From positions 3,302,001-3,366,000 of the forward strand of contig NZ_JAHTBK010000001.1 of assembly GCF_020177575.1 (NCBI RefSeq): a stretch of 64,000 nucleotides of DNA. The letters are read 5' to 3'. The notes below the pieces were generated by a model. That model ran no database searches. It was given only the letters and a program-made list of their open reading frames with translations, and was not told the DNA's origin. A program made the position numbers and the translations under genes. Each line of letters begins with the position of its first letter. The first letter of the stretch is position 1. Positions 8,692-18,196 of this stretch are shown in pieces. Source of the stretch: Hasllibacter sp. MH4015. GTDB lineage: Bacteria > Pseudomonadota > Alphaproteobacteria > Rhodobacterales > Rhodobacteraceae.

Positions 8692-10257
8692 CTGACCCAA
8701 AACGCTTCCCGAGCTGTGGTGATCGGCGCCGGTATCGGCGGGCTTTCTGCCGCGCTGCGTTTGGCGGCAGCGGGCTTGTCCGTCACCGTAGTGGAGGCGG
8801 CGAAGTCGGTCGGTGGCAAGATGCGCACGGTGCCGTCCGCAGCGGGTCCGGTGGATGTTGGTCCGACCGTCCTGACGATGCGCCACGTGTTCGAGGATCT
8901 GTTCGCAGATGCAGGTGCGCAGCTGGAGGATCACGTAAGCCTGCATCGCAACCCGATCCTGGCCAGACATTTCTGGCGCGATGGCTCAACCCTCGACCTT
9001 CACGACGACCCAGACCGAAGTGTCGAGGCCGTTCATGCGTTTGCGGGGTCGAAAGCCGCGAAGCAATTCCGCCGATTCTCCGACCGGGCGAAGCGATTGT
9101 TCGAAGCCTTTGACGGACCGATTATGCAGGCCGACGCCCCGACACTGGGTGCCTTGACGGGCTATGTCCTGCGCAAGCCGGCGATGATCCCCGCCATGGC
9201 TCCGGGGCTGAGTCTCTCGCAATCGCTGGCTGTGCAGTTCAGCGATCCACGCTTGCGACAATTGTTCGGGCGCTATGCCACTTATGTCGGCGGCTCCCCC
9301 TACCAAAGCCCAGCGGTACTCGGCCTGATCTGGCATTCCGAGGCGCTAGGCGTGTGGAGTGTGAAGGGCGGCATGCACGCATTGGCGACCGCGCTATACG
9401 ATCTTGCGCGGCAACGGGGAGTTGCGTTCTGCTTCGGCCAGGCGGCCACACGGATCACGCAACAGGGAGGGCGGGTTTCGGACGTGCATCTGGCCGATGG
9501 CAGCCGAATCCGAACCGAAACCGTGGTTTTCAATGGCGACCCGAGGGCGCTGCGCGCTGGCTTACTTGGCGATCCGGTTCGCCGGGCTGTGCCGTCGCAA
9601 GGAACGGAGCCGCGGAGCCTGTCGGCCTTCGTCTGGGGATTCTCCGCCGAGCCGCAGGGTGTGGAGCTTGCCCACCACAACGTCTTCTTCTGCGCTGATC
9701 CACGTGTGGAATTTGGCGATCTTGCGCAAGGCCGGATGCCCCGTGACGCAACGCTTTACGTCTGCGCGCAAGATCGCGCCATCGGTGCGCCCGAGGGCCG
9801 CGAACGGTTTGAAATCATAATGAATGGCCCGTCGGGACACGCAACCACGAATGAGGAGCGAGAAACATGTCGGACACGCACGTTCGAGACTTTGCAGGAC
9901 AGGGGCCTGAGCTTCTCTCCTCCGCCGACAACCGCTGCTCTGACAGCGCCAATGGACTTCGGACGGGCCTTTCCCGGGTCGGACGGTTCCCTTTACGGGA
10001 GGAGCCCGCACGGGATGACGGCGACGTTTCAGCGGCCGACGGCGCGGACAGCGATCCGGGGCCTTTACCTCGCGGGCGGGGGCGCGCATCCGGGCGCGGG
10101 GGTACCGATGGCCTGCCTCTCCGGCAAGCACGCGGCCGAGGCGATCTTGAGCGACCTTGCTTTGACATCGACGTCGCCAAAGATGGTTACGCGTGGTGGT
10201 ATGTCGACGGGATCAGCGACGATGGTGAGCGGGCGATCTCCATCATCGGCTTCATAG
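8692..10257 (+). CDS. crtD: Hydroxyneurosporene/methoxyneurosporene desaturase CrtD
   Basis: A FAD-dependent amine-oxidase-fold desaturase that adds the 3,4 double bond to acyclic hydroxy or methoxy carotenoids. The FAD motif is VVIGAGIGGLSAAL near the N terminus, and the C-terminal signature LYLAGGGAHPGAGVPM is intact. The frame opens at 8689 after an in-frame TAA. The best start is CTG at 8692, with GGAGGG eight bases upstream, giving MTQNASRAVVIGAG (521 residues). The first standard codon is GTG 8716, which lacks a ribosome site and shortens the N-terminal strand. The 3' end overlaps crtC-coding sequence by at least about 100 bases. Confidence 0.9.
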   Translation: MTQNASRAVVIGAGIGGLSAALRLAAAGLSVTVVEAAKSVGGKMRTVPSAAGPVDVGPTVLTMRHVFEDLFADAGAQLEDHVSLHRNPILARHFWRDGSTLDLHDDPDRSVEAVHAFAGSKAAKQFRRFSDRAKRLFEAFDGPIMQADAPTLGALTGYVLRKPAMIPAMAPGLSLSQSLAVQFSDPRLRQLFGRYATYVGGSPYQSPAVLGLIWHSEALGVWSVKGGMHALATALYDLARQRGVAFCFGQAATRITQQGGRVSDVHLADGSRIRTETVVFNGDPRALRAGLLGDPVRRAVPSQGTEPRSLSAFVWGFSAEPQGVELAHHNVFFCADPRVEFGDLAQGRMPRDATLYVCAQDRAIGAPEGRERFEIIMNGPSGHATTNEERETCRTRTFETLQDRGLSFSPPPTTAALTAPMDFGRAFPGSDGSLYGRSPHGMTATFQRPTARTAIRGLYLAGGGAHPGAGVPMACLSGKHAAEAILSDLALTSTSPKMVTRGGMSTGSATMVSGRSPSSAS

Positions 10258-11081
10258 GGTCGGTTTTTTCCCCCTGGTATCGTTGGTCCGGGCGTAAGAA
10301 CCCCGCCAATCATTGCTGCCTCAACGTCGTCACCTATGGACGCGGCGGGCGGTGGACGATGACCGACCGGGGCGAGGAGGCGTTGGGCCTGTCGCGCGAC
10401 CGGTTGCAGATCGGGCCGAGCGCGATGGTCTGGAAGGGCGACCGGCTGGAGGTGCAGATCGACGAGATGTCGACGCCCCACGCCCAGAAGGTCACGGGGA
10501 GGGTCACGATCCACCCCAGCGCCGTGACGGACCAGGAATTACCCCTGACAGACGATGGAGCCCATGTCTGGCGGCCCTTTGCCCCAACCGCGCGGATTGA
10601 GGTCGACCTGAACCGGCCCGGTTGGACATGGTCTGGACATGGATATTTCGACGCAAATTTTGGAACACGCGCGCTGGAGGCTGACTTCAACTATTGGACG
10701 TGGGGGCGTTTCCCCCTGCGCGATGGATCGGCCTGCTTCTACGATCTGGAACGGCGCGACGGGACGAAAATGGCCACGGGTGTCGGGTTCAATGCCGACG
10801 GCGTGCCGTGTACGATCCCGCTACCCCCGAAACAGAGACTGAAGCGCCCTTTCTGGATGGTCAGGCGCGAAACGCGATGTGACGCGGATTTCCGCCCGCT
10901 CCAAGAGAAACCGATGCTGGACGCGCCATTCTATAACCGGGCGGCGGTTCGGACGAAAATCAACGGCGAGGAAACGGTGGGGGTGTTCGAGGCCCTGGAC
11001 CTCGACCGCTTTCGCGGCCCATGGCTGATGCCGATGCTGGCGGTGCGGGTGCCACGGCGCAGACGCTGGCCCCGGGGGTAA
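10113..11081 (+). CDS. crtC: Acyclic carotenoid 1,2-hydratase (hydroxyneurosporene synthase) CrtC
   Basis: CrtC adds water to the psi end of neurosporene or lycopene, creating the hydroxyl that CrtF methylates. Conserved sequence runs from about 10155 (CFDIDVAKDGYAWWYVDG) through GSVFSPWYRWSGR, HGYFDANFGTRALEADF and AVRVPRRRRW. The start is unresolved. Between an ATG at 9867, which has a GAGGAG site but would add about 95 non-conserved residues read across crtD, and an ATG near 10359, which would delete conserved sequence, there is no ATG, GTG or TTG. I place the start at CTG 10113 as a best guess, with GGGGG ten bases upstream. The stop is certain. Confidence 0.8.
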   Translation: MPLRQARGRGDLERPCFDIDVAKDGYAWWYVDGISDDGERAISIIGFIGSVFSPWYRWSGRKNPANHCCLNVVTYGRGGRWTMTDRGEEALGLSRDRLQIGPSAMVWKGDRLEVQIDEMSTPHAQKVTGRVTIHPSAVTDQELPLTDDGAHVWRPFAPTARIEVDLNRPGWTWSGHGYFDANFGTRALEADFNYWTWGRFPLRDGSACFYDLERRDGTKMATGVGFNADGVPCTIPLPPKQRLKRPFWMVRRETRCDADFRPLQEKPMLDAPFYNRAAVRTKINGEETVGVFEALDLDRFRGPWLMPMLAVRVPRRRRWPRG

Positions 11082-11135
11082 CTTGTCGCGCGGCGTGAGG
11101 CTGTCCATATAGGGCGTCTATGCATGGAGGCCGCG

Positions 11136-11693
11136 ATGGCAAAAGACGAGTTCCCAGGTTGGCACGGCACCACGATCATCGGTGTCCGCAAGGGCGGCAA
11201 GGTCGTCGTCGCCGGTGACGGTCAGGTCAGCCTTGGGCAAACGGTGATCAAGGGATCTGCGCGTAAGGTGCGGCGGCTAAGCCCCGGCGGCTATGACGTG
11301 GTCTGCGGGTTTGCCGGATCGACGGCGGATGCCTTCACGCTGCTTGAACGGTTGGAATCGAAGCTGGAAGCGACGCCCGGTCAACTCCAACGCGCCTCCG
11401 TCGAGCTGGCGAAGGATTGGCGCACCGACAAATACCTTCAGAAACTTGAAGCGATGCTGATCGTGACGGATGGCTCGGAGCTTTACATCATCACCGGTGC
11501 AGGTGACGTGTTGGAGCCTGAACACGGGATCGCGGCCATTGGATCGGGCGGAAACTACGCGTTGGCTGCCGCGCGGGGCATGGTTGACAGCGACAAGGAT
11601 GCGGAGGCGATTGCGCGGGACGCCATGGCGATCGCGGCGGATATCTGCGTCTACACCAATGGCAATCTGACGGTGGAAAGCATCGAGGGATGA
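11136..11693 (+). CDS. hslV: ATP-dependent protease proteolytic subunit HslV (ClpQ)
   Basis: A 185-residue proteasome-like threonine peptidase that forms the core of HslVU. Processing before [11 protein letters not shown] exposes the catalytic threonine after an 11-residue propeptide. Further family segments are [11 protein letters not shown] and [14 protein letters not shown]. The ATG at 11136 is preferred to 11124 because GGAGG is seven bases upstream. The stop overlaps the next start (ATGA). Confidence 0.96.
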   Translation: MAKDEFPGWHGTTIIGVRKGGKVVVAGDGQVSLGQTVIKGSARKVRRLSPGGYDVVCGFAGSTADAFTLLERLESKLEATPGQLQRASVELAKDWRTDKYLQKLEAMLIVTDGSELYIITGAGDVLEPEHGIAAIGSGGNYALAAARGMVDSDKDAEAIARDAMAIAADICVYTNGNLTVESIEG

Positions 11694-12778
11694 GCGCCGT
11701 GACCCGCGATGACCTCCGCGCGGCTGTCGGGGCCGGGCTGATGACGGAAGCGCAGGCCGCTTCCCTCATCAACTTGGCGGAGGAACGAGAGGGCCTTCGC
11801 GCCAGGCGCACCGGCCTCGATGAACCGTTCGAGCTCTTCAAGGGTTTCAACGAGATTTTCATCGTCGTTGGCCTTAGCATCCTGTTCGCGGGATGGGTCG
11901 GCGTGACGGGTGTCAGCGTCCTGAGCAATTCGAGCGGCTACGTTCTTGGGATGCTCTTCTCCCTCACCGGTATGGGGGCGATCATTCTTCTGGCGCGTTA
12001 CTTCACGTTGTCGCGCCGCATGGTCGCGCCGTCGATTGCCCTGGCCGTGATGTTCGGATTGTCCGCGCTCACCTTCGGTCTGTCCTTCTCGAACTTCCTG
12101 CAGGCGAGTTTCCAGATGGGCTGGACCATCGCCGCAGGGATCGCGGGCATACTCCTTCTACTCTACTACGCCCTGTTTCGCGTGCCCTTCACCGTGGCTT
12201 TGATCGCCGGTTCGGTGGTGGTTGTCGCGTTCGGCTTGGCGACGTCCGGTGGCAATGTGCCCGAAACGCCGCAGGACATCTTCCTTCTGTCAGCGGGCGG
12301 CCCATTCGCGATCATCACTATCGTTCTGGGCGTGATCGGCCTTTGCATCGCCATGGCGTTCGACATGTCCGACCCCCATCGCGTCACACGGCGTGCGGCA
12401 TCGGGCTTCTGGCTTCACGTCATTGCGGCACCAGCCATCGTGAACACAGTGGCCCTCACCCTGTTCCAGAATTCGGATGCAGGCTCCAAACTCGCGCTGA
12501 TCGTATTCGTCGCGGTCATGGCACTGTTCGCCGTGATCATCGACCGACGTTCCTTCCTTGTATCAGGCGTCGGTTACATTGTTGCGCTTTCAATTTCCGT
12601 GGTGGAGGGAGAGGGCGCATTCCTTGTGATCCTGCTGCTGGGTGCGGGCCTTGTCCTGCTTGGCGCGCAATGGGAGCGGATGAGGGGCGCGATCATGCGC
12701 GCGCTTCCCGTCTTCCCGGGCAAAACGAAACTGCCGCCGTGGAATACAGTCCCGGCAAAACCTGAGGTGTCGCAATGA
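11690..12778 (+). CDS. Polytopic membrane protein of unknown function between hslV and hslU
   Basis: A 362-residue protein with a short soluble N terminus (about 1-45, containing [19 protein letters not shown], a pattern seen at the start of DUF2157-like proteins). About ten hydrophobic segments run from residue 50 to 335. I do not recognise a catalytic motif. It is joined by ATGA overlaps to hslV upstream and to hslU downstream, so all three should be made from one message. The function is unknown; the context suggests a link to protein quality control or simply a conserved insertion. Confidence 0.85.
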   Translation: MSAVTRDDLRAAVGAGLMTEAQAASLINLAEEREGLRARRTGLDEPFELFKGFNEIFIVVGLSILFAGWVGVTGVSVLSNSSGYVLGMLFSLTGMGAIILLARYFTLSRRMVAPSIALAVMFGLSALTFGLSFSNFLQASFQMGWTIAAGIAGILLLLYYALFRVPFTVALIAGSVVVVAFGLATSGGNVPETPQDIFLLSAGGPFAIITIVLGVIGLCIAMAFDMSDPHRVTRRAASGFWLHVIAAPAIVNTVALTLFQNSDAGSKLALIVFVAVMALFAVIIDRRSFLVSGVGYIVALSISVVEGEGAFLVILLLGAGLVLLGAQWERMRGAIMRALPVFPGKTKLPPWNTVPAKPEVSQ

Positions 12779-14085
12779 GTGACCTGACCCCCCGCGAAAT
12801 CGTGTCCGAGCTGGACCGTTTCATCATTGGCCAGAAAGATGCCAAGCGCGCCGTGGCCGTGGCCCTGCGCAACCGCTGGCGCCGCAAGCAATTGGGCGAT
12901 GACCTGCGCGACGAAGTCTATCCGAAAAATATCCTGATGATTGGGCCCACCGGCGTCGGGAAGACCGAGATTTCTCGACGTCTGGCCAAGCTCGCCCGCG
13001 CACCGTTCATCAAAGTCGAGGCCACGAAATTCACCGAGGTCGGATATGTCGGCCGCGATGTCGAACAGATCGTGCGCGATCTGGTGGATGCGGCGCAGGT
13101 GATGATCCGGGAGAATATGCGCGAAGAGGTGAAGGCCAAGGCCCATGACGCCGCTGAGGAACGGGTGATCGAGGCTCTGGCCGGTGACGGCGCGCGCGAC
13201 CAGACGCGCGAGATGTTCCGAAAGAAACTCCGCTCCGGAGAGTTGGACGACACGGTTATCGAGCTGGAAGTGACCGATAATTCCAATCCGCTGGGCGGGT
13301 TCGAAATCCCCGGTCAGCCCGGCATGGGCCAAATGGGCGGGATGATGAACCTGGGCGATCTGTTCAAGGGCATGGGCGGGCGCAAGGTGAAGCGGAGGCT
13401 GTCCGTGGCCGCAAGCTATGACATCCTGATTGACGAGGAAGCGGACAAATTGCTCGACCCGGAAATGGTCACGAAAGAAGCCATGCGCGCGGTTGAGCAG
13501 AACGGGATCGTGTTCATTGACGAGATCGACAAGGTCTGCGCGCGATCCGACGCCCGGGGCGCTGATGTTTCGCGCGAGGGCGTGCAGCGGGATCTGTTGC
13601 CGCTGATCGAGGGCACGACCGTCTCCACCAAGCACGGGCCGGTGAAAACCGACCATATCCTGTTCATCGCATCGGGTGCCTTCCATATCGCCAAGCCCTC
13701 GGACCTTTTGCCGGAACTTCAGGGGCGTCTGCCGATCCGCGTGAACCTGCGGGCGCTGACGGAGGAGGATTTCGTGCGCATCCTGACCGAAACCGACAAC
13801 GCCCTGACCCGGCAATACACCGCGCTCATGGCGACCGAAGACGTCACCGTGGAATTCACCGACGACGGCATCGCATCGCTTGCCAAGATCGCGGCGGACG
13901 TCAACGAGAGCGTGGAAAATATCGGGGCGCGCAGGCTCTACACCGTGTTGGAGCGTGTGTTCGAGGAGTTGAGCTTCACCGCCCCGGATCGATCCGGGGA
14001 TGCGGTGAAGGTCGACGCGGATTTCGTTGAGGCCAATCTCGGCGAATTGACGCGCAGCGCGGATTTGAGCCGGTACGTTTTGTAG
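12775..14085 (+). CDS. hslU: ATP-dependent protease ATPase subunit HslU (ClpY)
   Basis: A 436-residue AAA+ unfoldase that feeds substrates to HslV. It starts [20 protein letters not shown]. The Walker A GPTGVGKT is at about 59-66, Walker B VFIDEID lies in the middle, and the intermediate domain about 110-230 carries a glycine/methionine-rich stretch. The C terminus ends LSRYVL, the segment that docks into HslV. The start overlaps the stop of the preceding membrane-protein gene. Confidence 0.97.
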   Translation: MSDLTPREIVSELDRFIIGQKDAKRAVAVALRNRWRRKQLGDDLRDEVYPKNILMIGPTGVGKTEISRRLAKLARAPFIKVEATKFTEVGYVGRDVEQIVRDLVDAAQVMIRENMREEVKAKAHDAAEERVIEALAGDGARDQTREMFRKKLRSGELDDTVIELEVTDNSNPLGGFEIPGQPGMGQMGGMMNLGDLFKGMGGRKVKRRLSVAASYDILIDEEADKLLDPEMVTKEAMRAVEQNGIVFIDEIDKVCARSDARGADVSREGVQRDLLPLIEGTTVSTKHGPVKTDHILFIASGAFHIAKPSDLLPELQGRLPIRVNLRALTEEDFVRILTETDNALTRQYTALMATEDVTVEFTDDGIASLAKIAADVNESVENIGARRLYTVLERVFEELSFTAPDRSGDAVKVDADFVEANLGELTRSADLSRYVL

Positions 14086-14107
14086 CCGCGCACTGGTAGA
14101 AGGCTGC

Positions 14108-15226
14108 ATGACACGCCTGACCCTGACACGTCGCCATCTTCTTGCCGGGGCCGCCGCCTATCCACTGTCGGCCTGCGGGTTGACACCGGATGTGCTTATC
14201 CGACCAGAAGCGGCCGGGCTTGGTGCGTCGGAGACGGTATTCGTCGCCAGCAATCGCGTGTTCGAGGACGGACGGTTTTCCGCGGCAAGGCAAGATCGCC
14301 TTGGCTACACCCGGTTCACCATCAACATTCCGCCGAACCGAGAGGTCGGCGCCGTGCAACCGGGCCGAAGCGCAGGGCGTGGGCCGGATCCCATGTCGGA
14401 ATTCGTCGCAACGGCGGGCGATCATCTTGGTGCGCGATCCACCTTTCGTGCGACCCTATTGGCGGAGGCGGAGCGAACCGGCACGCGGGAGGTGATGATC
14501 TTCATCCACGGCTTCAACACCACGCTTGGGACCGGGCTCTACCGCACCGCGCAGATCAGGCATGATTTCGATATCCCCGGAATTCCCGTCCATTACGCTT
14601 GGCCCAGTGCGGGCAATCCGCTGGGATATGCCTACGATCGGGATTCGTCACTTTTCGCGCGCGATGGGCTGGAGGAATTGGTCCGCGAAATCACGGCGGC
14701 GGGGCTTGGTGTCGTCCTGATCGCCCATTCCATCGGATCTGCCATCGTGATGGAGGTGTTGCGCCAGCTTCGGATCGCCGGGAGCGCGGATGTATTGGGT
14801 CACATCAATGGCGTGATCCTGTTTTCACCGGACATCGACGTGGATGTGTTCCGGGCACAGGCCGCCCGGATCGGGGAATTGCCGCAACCCTTCGTTATTT
14901 TCACATCTCAACGGGATCGCGCCCTGACCCTGTCGGCGCGGATCACCGGGTTGCGGGAGCGTGTTGGCAACCTGTCCAATGCCGATGACGTCGCCGATTT
15001 CGAAGTGACCCTGATCGACACGAGCGCATTTGCGGGCGGGGTGCGCGATCCGTTGAACCACTTCGCGGGCGCAAGCTCTCCTGCAGTGGTGGAGCTGTTG
15101 CGGGATATTGCGCAGGTCAACAACGCGTTCGAGTCGGATCGGAGCCAACAGGCGGGTCTGCTTCCCGGGACGATCCTGACAATCCAGAATGCGACCCAGG
15201 TGCTACTTTCACCGATCGACAATTAG
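14108..15226 (+). CDS. Exported alpha/beta hydrolase (DUF900-like), probable lipoprotein
   Basis: A 372-residue protein. The N terminus has a twin-arginine-like TRRHLLAG followed by a lipobox LSAC (Cys23), suggesting an exported lipid-anchored protein. The hydrolase core shows IFIHGFNTT (131-139), HYAWPSAG (162-169) and the nucleophile elbow AHSIGS with Ser208. This arrangement is typical of DUF900 (PF05990) serine hydrolases. The substrate is unknown. Its TAG stop overlaps the stop of the convergent Smr gene. Confidence 0.8.
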   Translation: MTRLTLTRRHLLAGAAAYPLSACGLTPDVLIRPEAAGLGASETVFVASNRVFEDGRFSAARQDRLGYTRFTINIPPNREVGAVQPGRSAGRGPDPMSEFVATAGDHLGARSTFRATLLAEAERTGTREVMIFIHGFNTTLGTGLYRTAQIRHDFDIPGIPVHYAWPSAGNPLGYAYDRDSSLFARDGLEELVREITAAGLGVVLIAHSIGSAIVMEVLRQLRIAGSADVLGHINGVILFSPDIDVDVFRAQAARIGELPQPFVIFTSQRDRALTLSARITGLRERVGNLSNADDVADFEVTLIDTSAFAGGVRDPLNHFAGASSPAVVELLRDIAQVNNAFESDRSQQAGLLPGTILTIQNATQVLLSPIDN

Positions 15227-15834
15227 CGACGGCGTTTGAGGTAGACGTAGTAGGCCCCGCTTCCACCGTGCCGTTGATTGGCCTCTCGAATATCAAGGAC
15301 GAGAGAACCCAGCGGCGGCGCCGTCAGCCAGCCGGGAACCTGATGGCGCAGAATGCCACGCCGGATCGGGATCGGTCCGCCGCTGTCGCGATCCTTGCCC
15401 TTGCCGGTAATCACCAGAACCAGCCGCTTCCGAGCCTCGACGGCGCTGAAAATGAAGCTCATGAGCGCCGGATGTGCCTCGGACAGGGTCATGCCGTGAA
15501 GGTCGATGCGGCCCTCGGGCTTCAACTTGCCCCGGACCATCCGCTTGTGGGTGCCGTGGTCCATCCGAACGGGCGCTTGGGCAAGGCTCAAAGACAGGCT
15601 GGGCGCATGGTTGGTCGTACCTCGGGAAAAGGATGCCTTCTCGCCGACCCGGAAAGCGGGCAGACGTGTCGCCGTTGTGGAGGGCTTGGCCTGGGTTCGC
15701 GATTTCGGTGCGGGATCGGATTGGTCGGTGATGCGCGGCGCGCCCTTGCGATCCATCGGGTTGGCCGTTTCGGCGACGCGATTCCAGAGAGCCTTGTCAT
15801 CGTCGGACAGGCCGCGCTTGCCACGCTTCCCCAT
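15223..15834 (-). CDS. Smr (MutS2 C-terminal-like) domain protein
   Basis: A 203-residue protein with a disordered, charged N-terminal half and a C-terminal Smr domain. The DLHGMT motif is at about 113-118 and the TGKG motif at about 143-146. Smr domains often act as nucleases on DNA or RNA. The physiological role here is not known. It lies three bases after mltA in a timA-mltA-smr unit. Confidence 0.85.
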   Translation of the reverse strand: MGKRGKRGLSDDDKALWNRVAETANPMDRKGAPRITDQSDPAPKSRTQAKPSTTATRLPAFRVGEKASFSRGTTNHAPSLSLSLAQAPVRMDHGTHKRMVRGKLKPEGRIDLHGMTLSEAHPALMSFIFSAVEARKRLVLVITGKGKDRDSGGPIPIRRGILRHQVPGWLTAPPLGSLVLDIREANQRHGGSGAYYVYLKRRR

Positions 15835-15837
15835 CGC

Positions 15838-16854
15838 TCAGGCGTCCGGGATCAGCTGGTGGGCGCGTTCGATCGGCAGCAAGACGAGCATGCGCCCCGG
15901 ATCGCGGATCACGCCCGCCGCCTCGCCCGCCTCATCTCCGAATCCGAAGAAGATGTCGGCGCGTTGCGGCCCTTGGATCGCGCCGCCGGTGTCTTGCGCA
16001 ATCATCAGGCGGCGGATCGGGCCTTCGCCGTCCTTTTCGATCCAGACCGGCGCGCCAAGCGGTGTAAAATCGGGATCAACCGCAATCGTGCGGTGGGGCG
16101 TGATATTGCGGTTCATCGCGCCCAGGGGTCCTTCATTGGGATCCGCAATCTCCACTTCGCGGAAGAACACGTAGCTGGGGTTGTGGTGAAGAAGGTCCCG
16201 CCCCGCAGTCGGGTTGCGGCGGACCCAGGATTGGATCACTTGAGCAGAGACCTGATGCGCCTGATAGACACCGCGCCGAACCAGTTCCTGTCCGACGGAG
16301 CGGTATTCATGCCCGTTGCGCCCGCCATAGCCGACCCGGATGAAAGAACCGTCGGTCAACCGAATGCGGCCAGACCCCTGAATCTGCAGGAAAAACAACT
16401 CCACCGGATCGTCGACCCACGCAATTTCCAGTCCGCGGCCTTCCAAGACGCCCGATTCCTCGATCTGTTCGCGGGACAGCCAGCGGCCCGTGACTTCGGG
16501 TGGCAAGCGATAGACGGGATGCCGAAAGCGACCCGTGCGCCGTAGGGAGCCCGCCAGTTCCGGCTCGTAATACCCTGTGAAAAGCGCTGGATCTTCGCCG
16601 CCGATCAGAACCGGTCGGAAGAAAAGCTCGAAGAATGTGCGGGCATCGGGTGCCGTTTCGGCCACAGCGCAAAGCGCCGCCCAATCGGAGCCGTCGAGAT
16701 CCATGCAGGTATTGCGAAAAACGGACAGGGCAGCGGCGTGATCATCCTCCGCCCAACCATCGAGATCGGTGAAGTCGAGAAGCTGCACAGGCTCATCCGC
16801 CGATATGGGCGTCGCTGCAACAAGCAGGGCAAAGACCGCCGCGCGCAGCCTCAT
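15838..16854 (-). CDS. mltA: Lytic murein transglycosylase A (MltA)
   Basis: A 338-residue periplasmic enzyme that cleaves peptidoglycan glycan strands to 1,6-anhydro ends. The signal peptide MRLRAAVFALLVAATPISA is followed by the MltA domain (FTGYYEPEL, FFLQIQGSG, VGYGGRNG) and the C-terminal 3D domain (TIAVDPDFTPLG, AQDTGGAIQGPQRADIFFG) with the expected aspartates. No lipobox is visible, so it is probably soluble in the periplasm. Confidence 0.93.
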   Translation of the reverse strand: MRLRAAVFALLVAATPISADEPVQLLDFTDLDGWAEDDHAAALSVFRNTCMDLDGSDWAALCAVAETAPDARTFFELFFRPVLIGGEDPALFTGYYEPELAGSLRRTGRFRHPVYRLPPEVTGRWLSREQIEESGVLEGRGLEIAWVDDPVELFFLQIQGSGRIRLTDGSFIRVGYGGRNGHEYRSVGQELVRRGVYQAHQVSAQVIQSWVRRNPTAGRDLLHHNPSYVFFREVEIADPNEGPLGAMNRNITPHRTIAVDPDFTPLGAPVWIEKDGEGPIRRLMIAQDTGGAIQGPQRADIFFGFGDEAGEAAGVIRDPGRMLVLLPIERAHQLIPDA

Positions 16855-16857
16855 CGG

Positions 16858-17517
16858 TCATCCGTCGGTCGCCACCAGGAGCCAGTTAGGATCATCGGCC
16901 CCCATGTGACGCGCAAAGGTCCAAACGTCGCGCTGTCGCTTGATTTCGGTCGGGTCGCCTTCGATCACTTCGCCGTCCGCGTTCTTCACGACGCTGGTCA
17001 ATTCACCCACGAAGCGCACCGTGATCTCCGCCTCGCTCCGATCGCGGTCGAAGCTTGCGGTTTGCAGGGCAATTTCCCGAACGCCCACGAACTCGGCGTC
17101 TATGGTCAGGCCCTGTTCGTGACGTTGGTTGATTACCGTCTCGAAGGTTTCCATGACATCTTCGGCAAGGAAGGGGCGCAGGCCTTCGACATCCCCGCGC
17201 TCGAATGCCATCAGGATCATCTCATAAGCCTGGCGAGCACCGGACAGGAATTCGCCGACCTGGAACCCCGGTTCAGCCATCTTCATTGCAGCAAGCGCCT
17301 TGGCGCTGTCGGAGCCATCTTCGACATGGTCGATGATGTCTTCATCCGGGCCACCGTCGATGACCTCGAATTCCCGTCTTGGATCGGCGCGGTTCGCGCC
17401 AGGCAGGGCGGGGGGCTTTTCAAAACCTTCCCGGCTTCCCAGGACCGAGCGCAGGCGCAGGATCAGGAAAATGGCGATGCCGGCGAGAACCAGCAGGGAC
17501 AAAAGGGAGGAGTTCAT
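16858..17517 (-). CDS. timA: Tim44-like (TimA) membrane-anchored protein
   Basis: A 219-residue protein with an N-terminal membrane anchor (about 4-21) and a C-terminal Tim44-like domain. The domain includes FLSGARQAYEMILMAFERGDVE and a tail WTFARHMGADDPNWLLVATDG typical of alphaproteobacterial TimA. The relatives are related to the mitochondrial import factor Tim44; the bacterial function is not settled. It is divergent from fxsA. Confidence 0.85.
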   Translation of the reverse strand: MNSSLLSLLVLAGIAIFLILRLRSVLGSREGFEKPPALPGANRADPRREFEVIDGGPDEDIIDHVEDGSDSAKALAAMKMAEPGFQVGEFLSGARQAYEMILMAFERGDVEGLRPFLAEDVMETFETVINQRHEQGLTIDAEFVGVREIALQTASFDRDRSEAEITVRFVGELTSVVKNADGEVIEGDPTEIKRQRDVWTFARHMGADDPNWLLVATDG

Positions 17518-17667
17518 GGCACCTCGGCACAGGGAACGGGTTAAATTTTTGTATCAGGCACATATGTAGGGCAGGGGGTAGGTCAAGTCCATCGCGCCAT
17601 CGGGCTGCGACCGTGAAACCGCTCAGACGCCGCGACGTGTCGTGGACAATGCTCAAGGATGTTGCAG

Positions 17668-18141
17668 ATGTGGCTGCTGATTTTGTTTATCGCCGTTCCG
17701 CTGATCGAGATCGGCCTGTTCATTCAGGTCGGCGGATGGCTCGGCCTGTGGCCCACCTTGGCGATTGTCTTGCTGACTGCGATTGCCGGGACGTTCCTTG
17801 TCCGCAGCCAGGGGGCGCAGGCTTTGGCGCAGTTGCGGTCGAGCTTCAATGACCTGAAAGATCCAACGGAACCGCTGGCCCACGGTGCGATGATCCTTTT
17901 TTCCGGCGCATTGCTTCTGACCCCCGGGTTTTTCACAGATGCGGTTGGCTTTGCCCTTCTGGTGCCGGCCTTCCGACGTTTCGCGCTGCGCGAGATGAAG
18001 AAGCGCATCAACATCCAGACGGTGCGCACCGGGCCGGGCCCGGACGATTGGCGCGCCCGTGACGAAACGATCATCGAAGGCACCTATACCGCCGAGGATG
18101 CGGACCGGCCCAGCGGTCCATCGGGGTGGACTCGCCATTGA
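17668..18141 (+). CDS. fxsA: FxsA family membrane protein
   Basis: A 157-residue FxsA-type protein with hydrophobic helices at about 2-20, 25-43 and 75-95 and a charged C-terminal tail. In E. coli, FxsA overproduction relieves F-plasmid exclusion of phage T7; its normal role is unclear. The ATG at 17668 has AAGGA seven bases upstream and matches family length; an ATG at 17659 is the alternative. It is followed by secB. Confidence 0.85.
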   Translation: MWLLILFIAVPLIEIGLFIQVGGWLGLWPTLAIVLLTAIAGTFLVRSQGAQALAQLRSSFNDLKDPTEPLAHGAMILFSGALLLTPGFFTDAVGFALLVPAFRRFALREMKKRINIQTVRTGPGPDDWRARDETIIEGTYTAEDADRPSGPSGWTRH

Positions 18142-18196
18142 GGCCCGGACGCACGCCTGATATGGCAGCGCCAAGCTCGAAATAAGGAGAGACCCC

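Noticed and set aside
12574-14109. A 511-codon open frame on the minus strand opposite hslU
   Set aside because: It lies wholly across hslU and the end of the membrane-protein gene, both clearly real, and has no family features.
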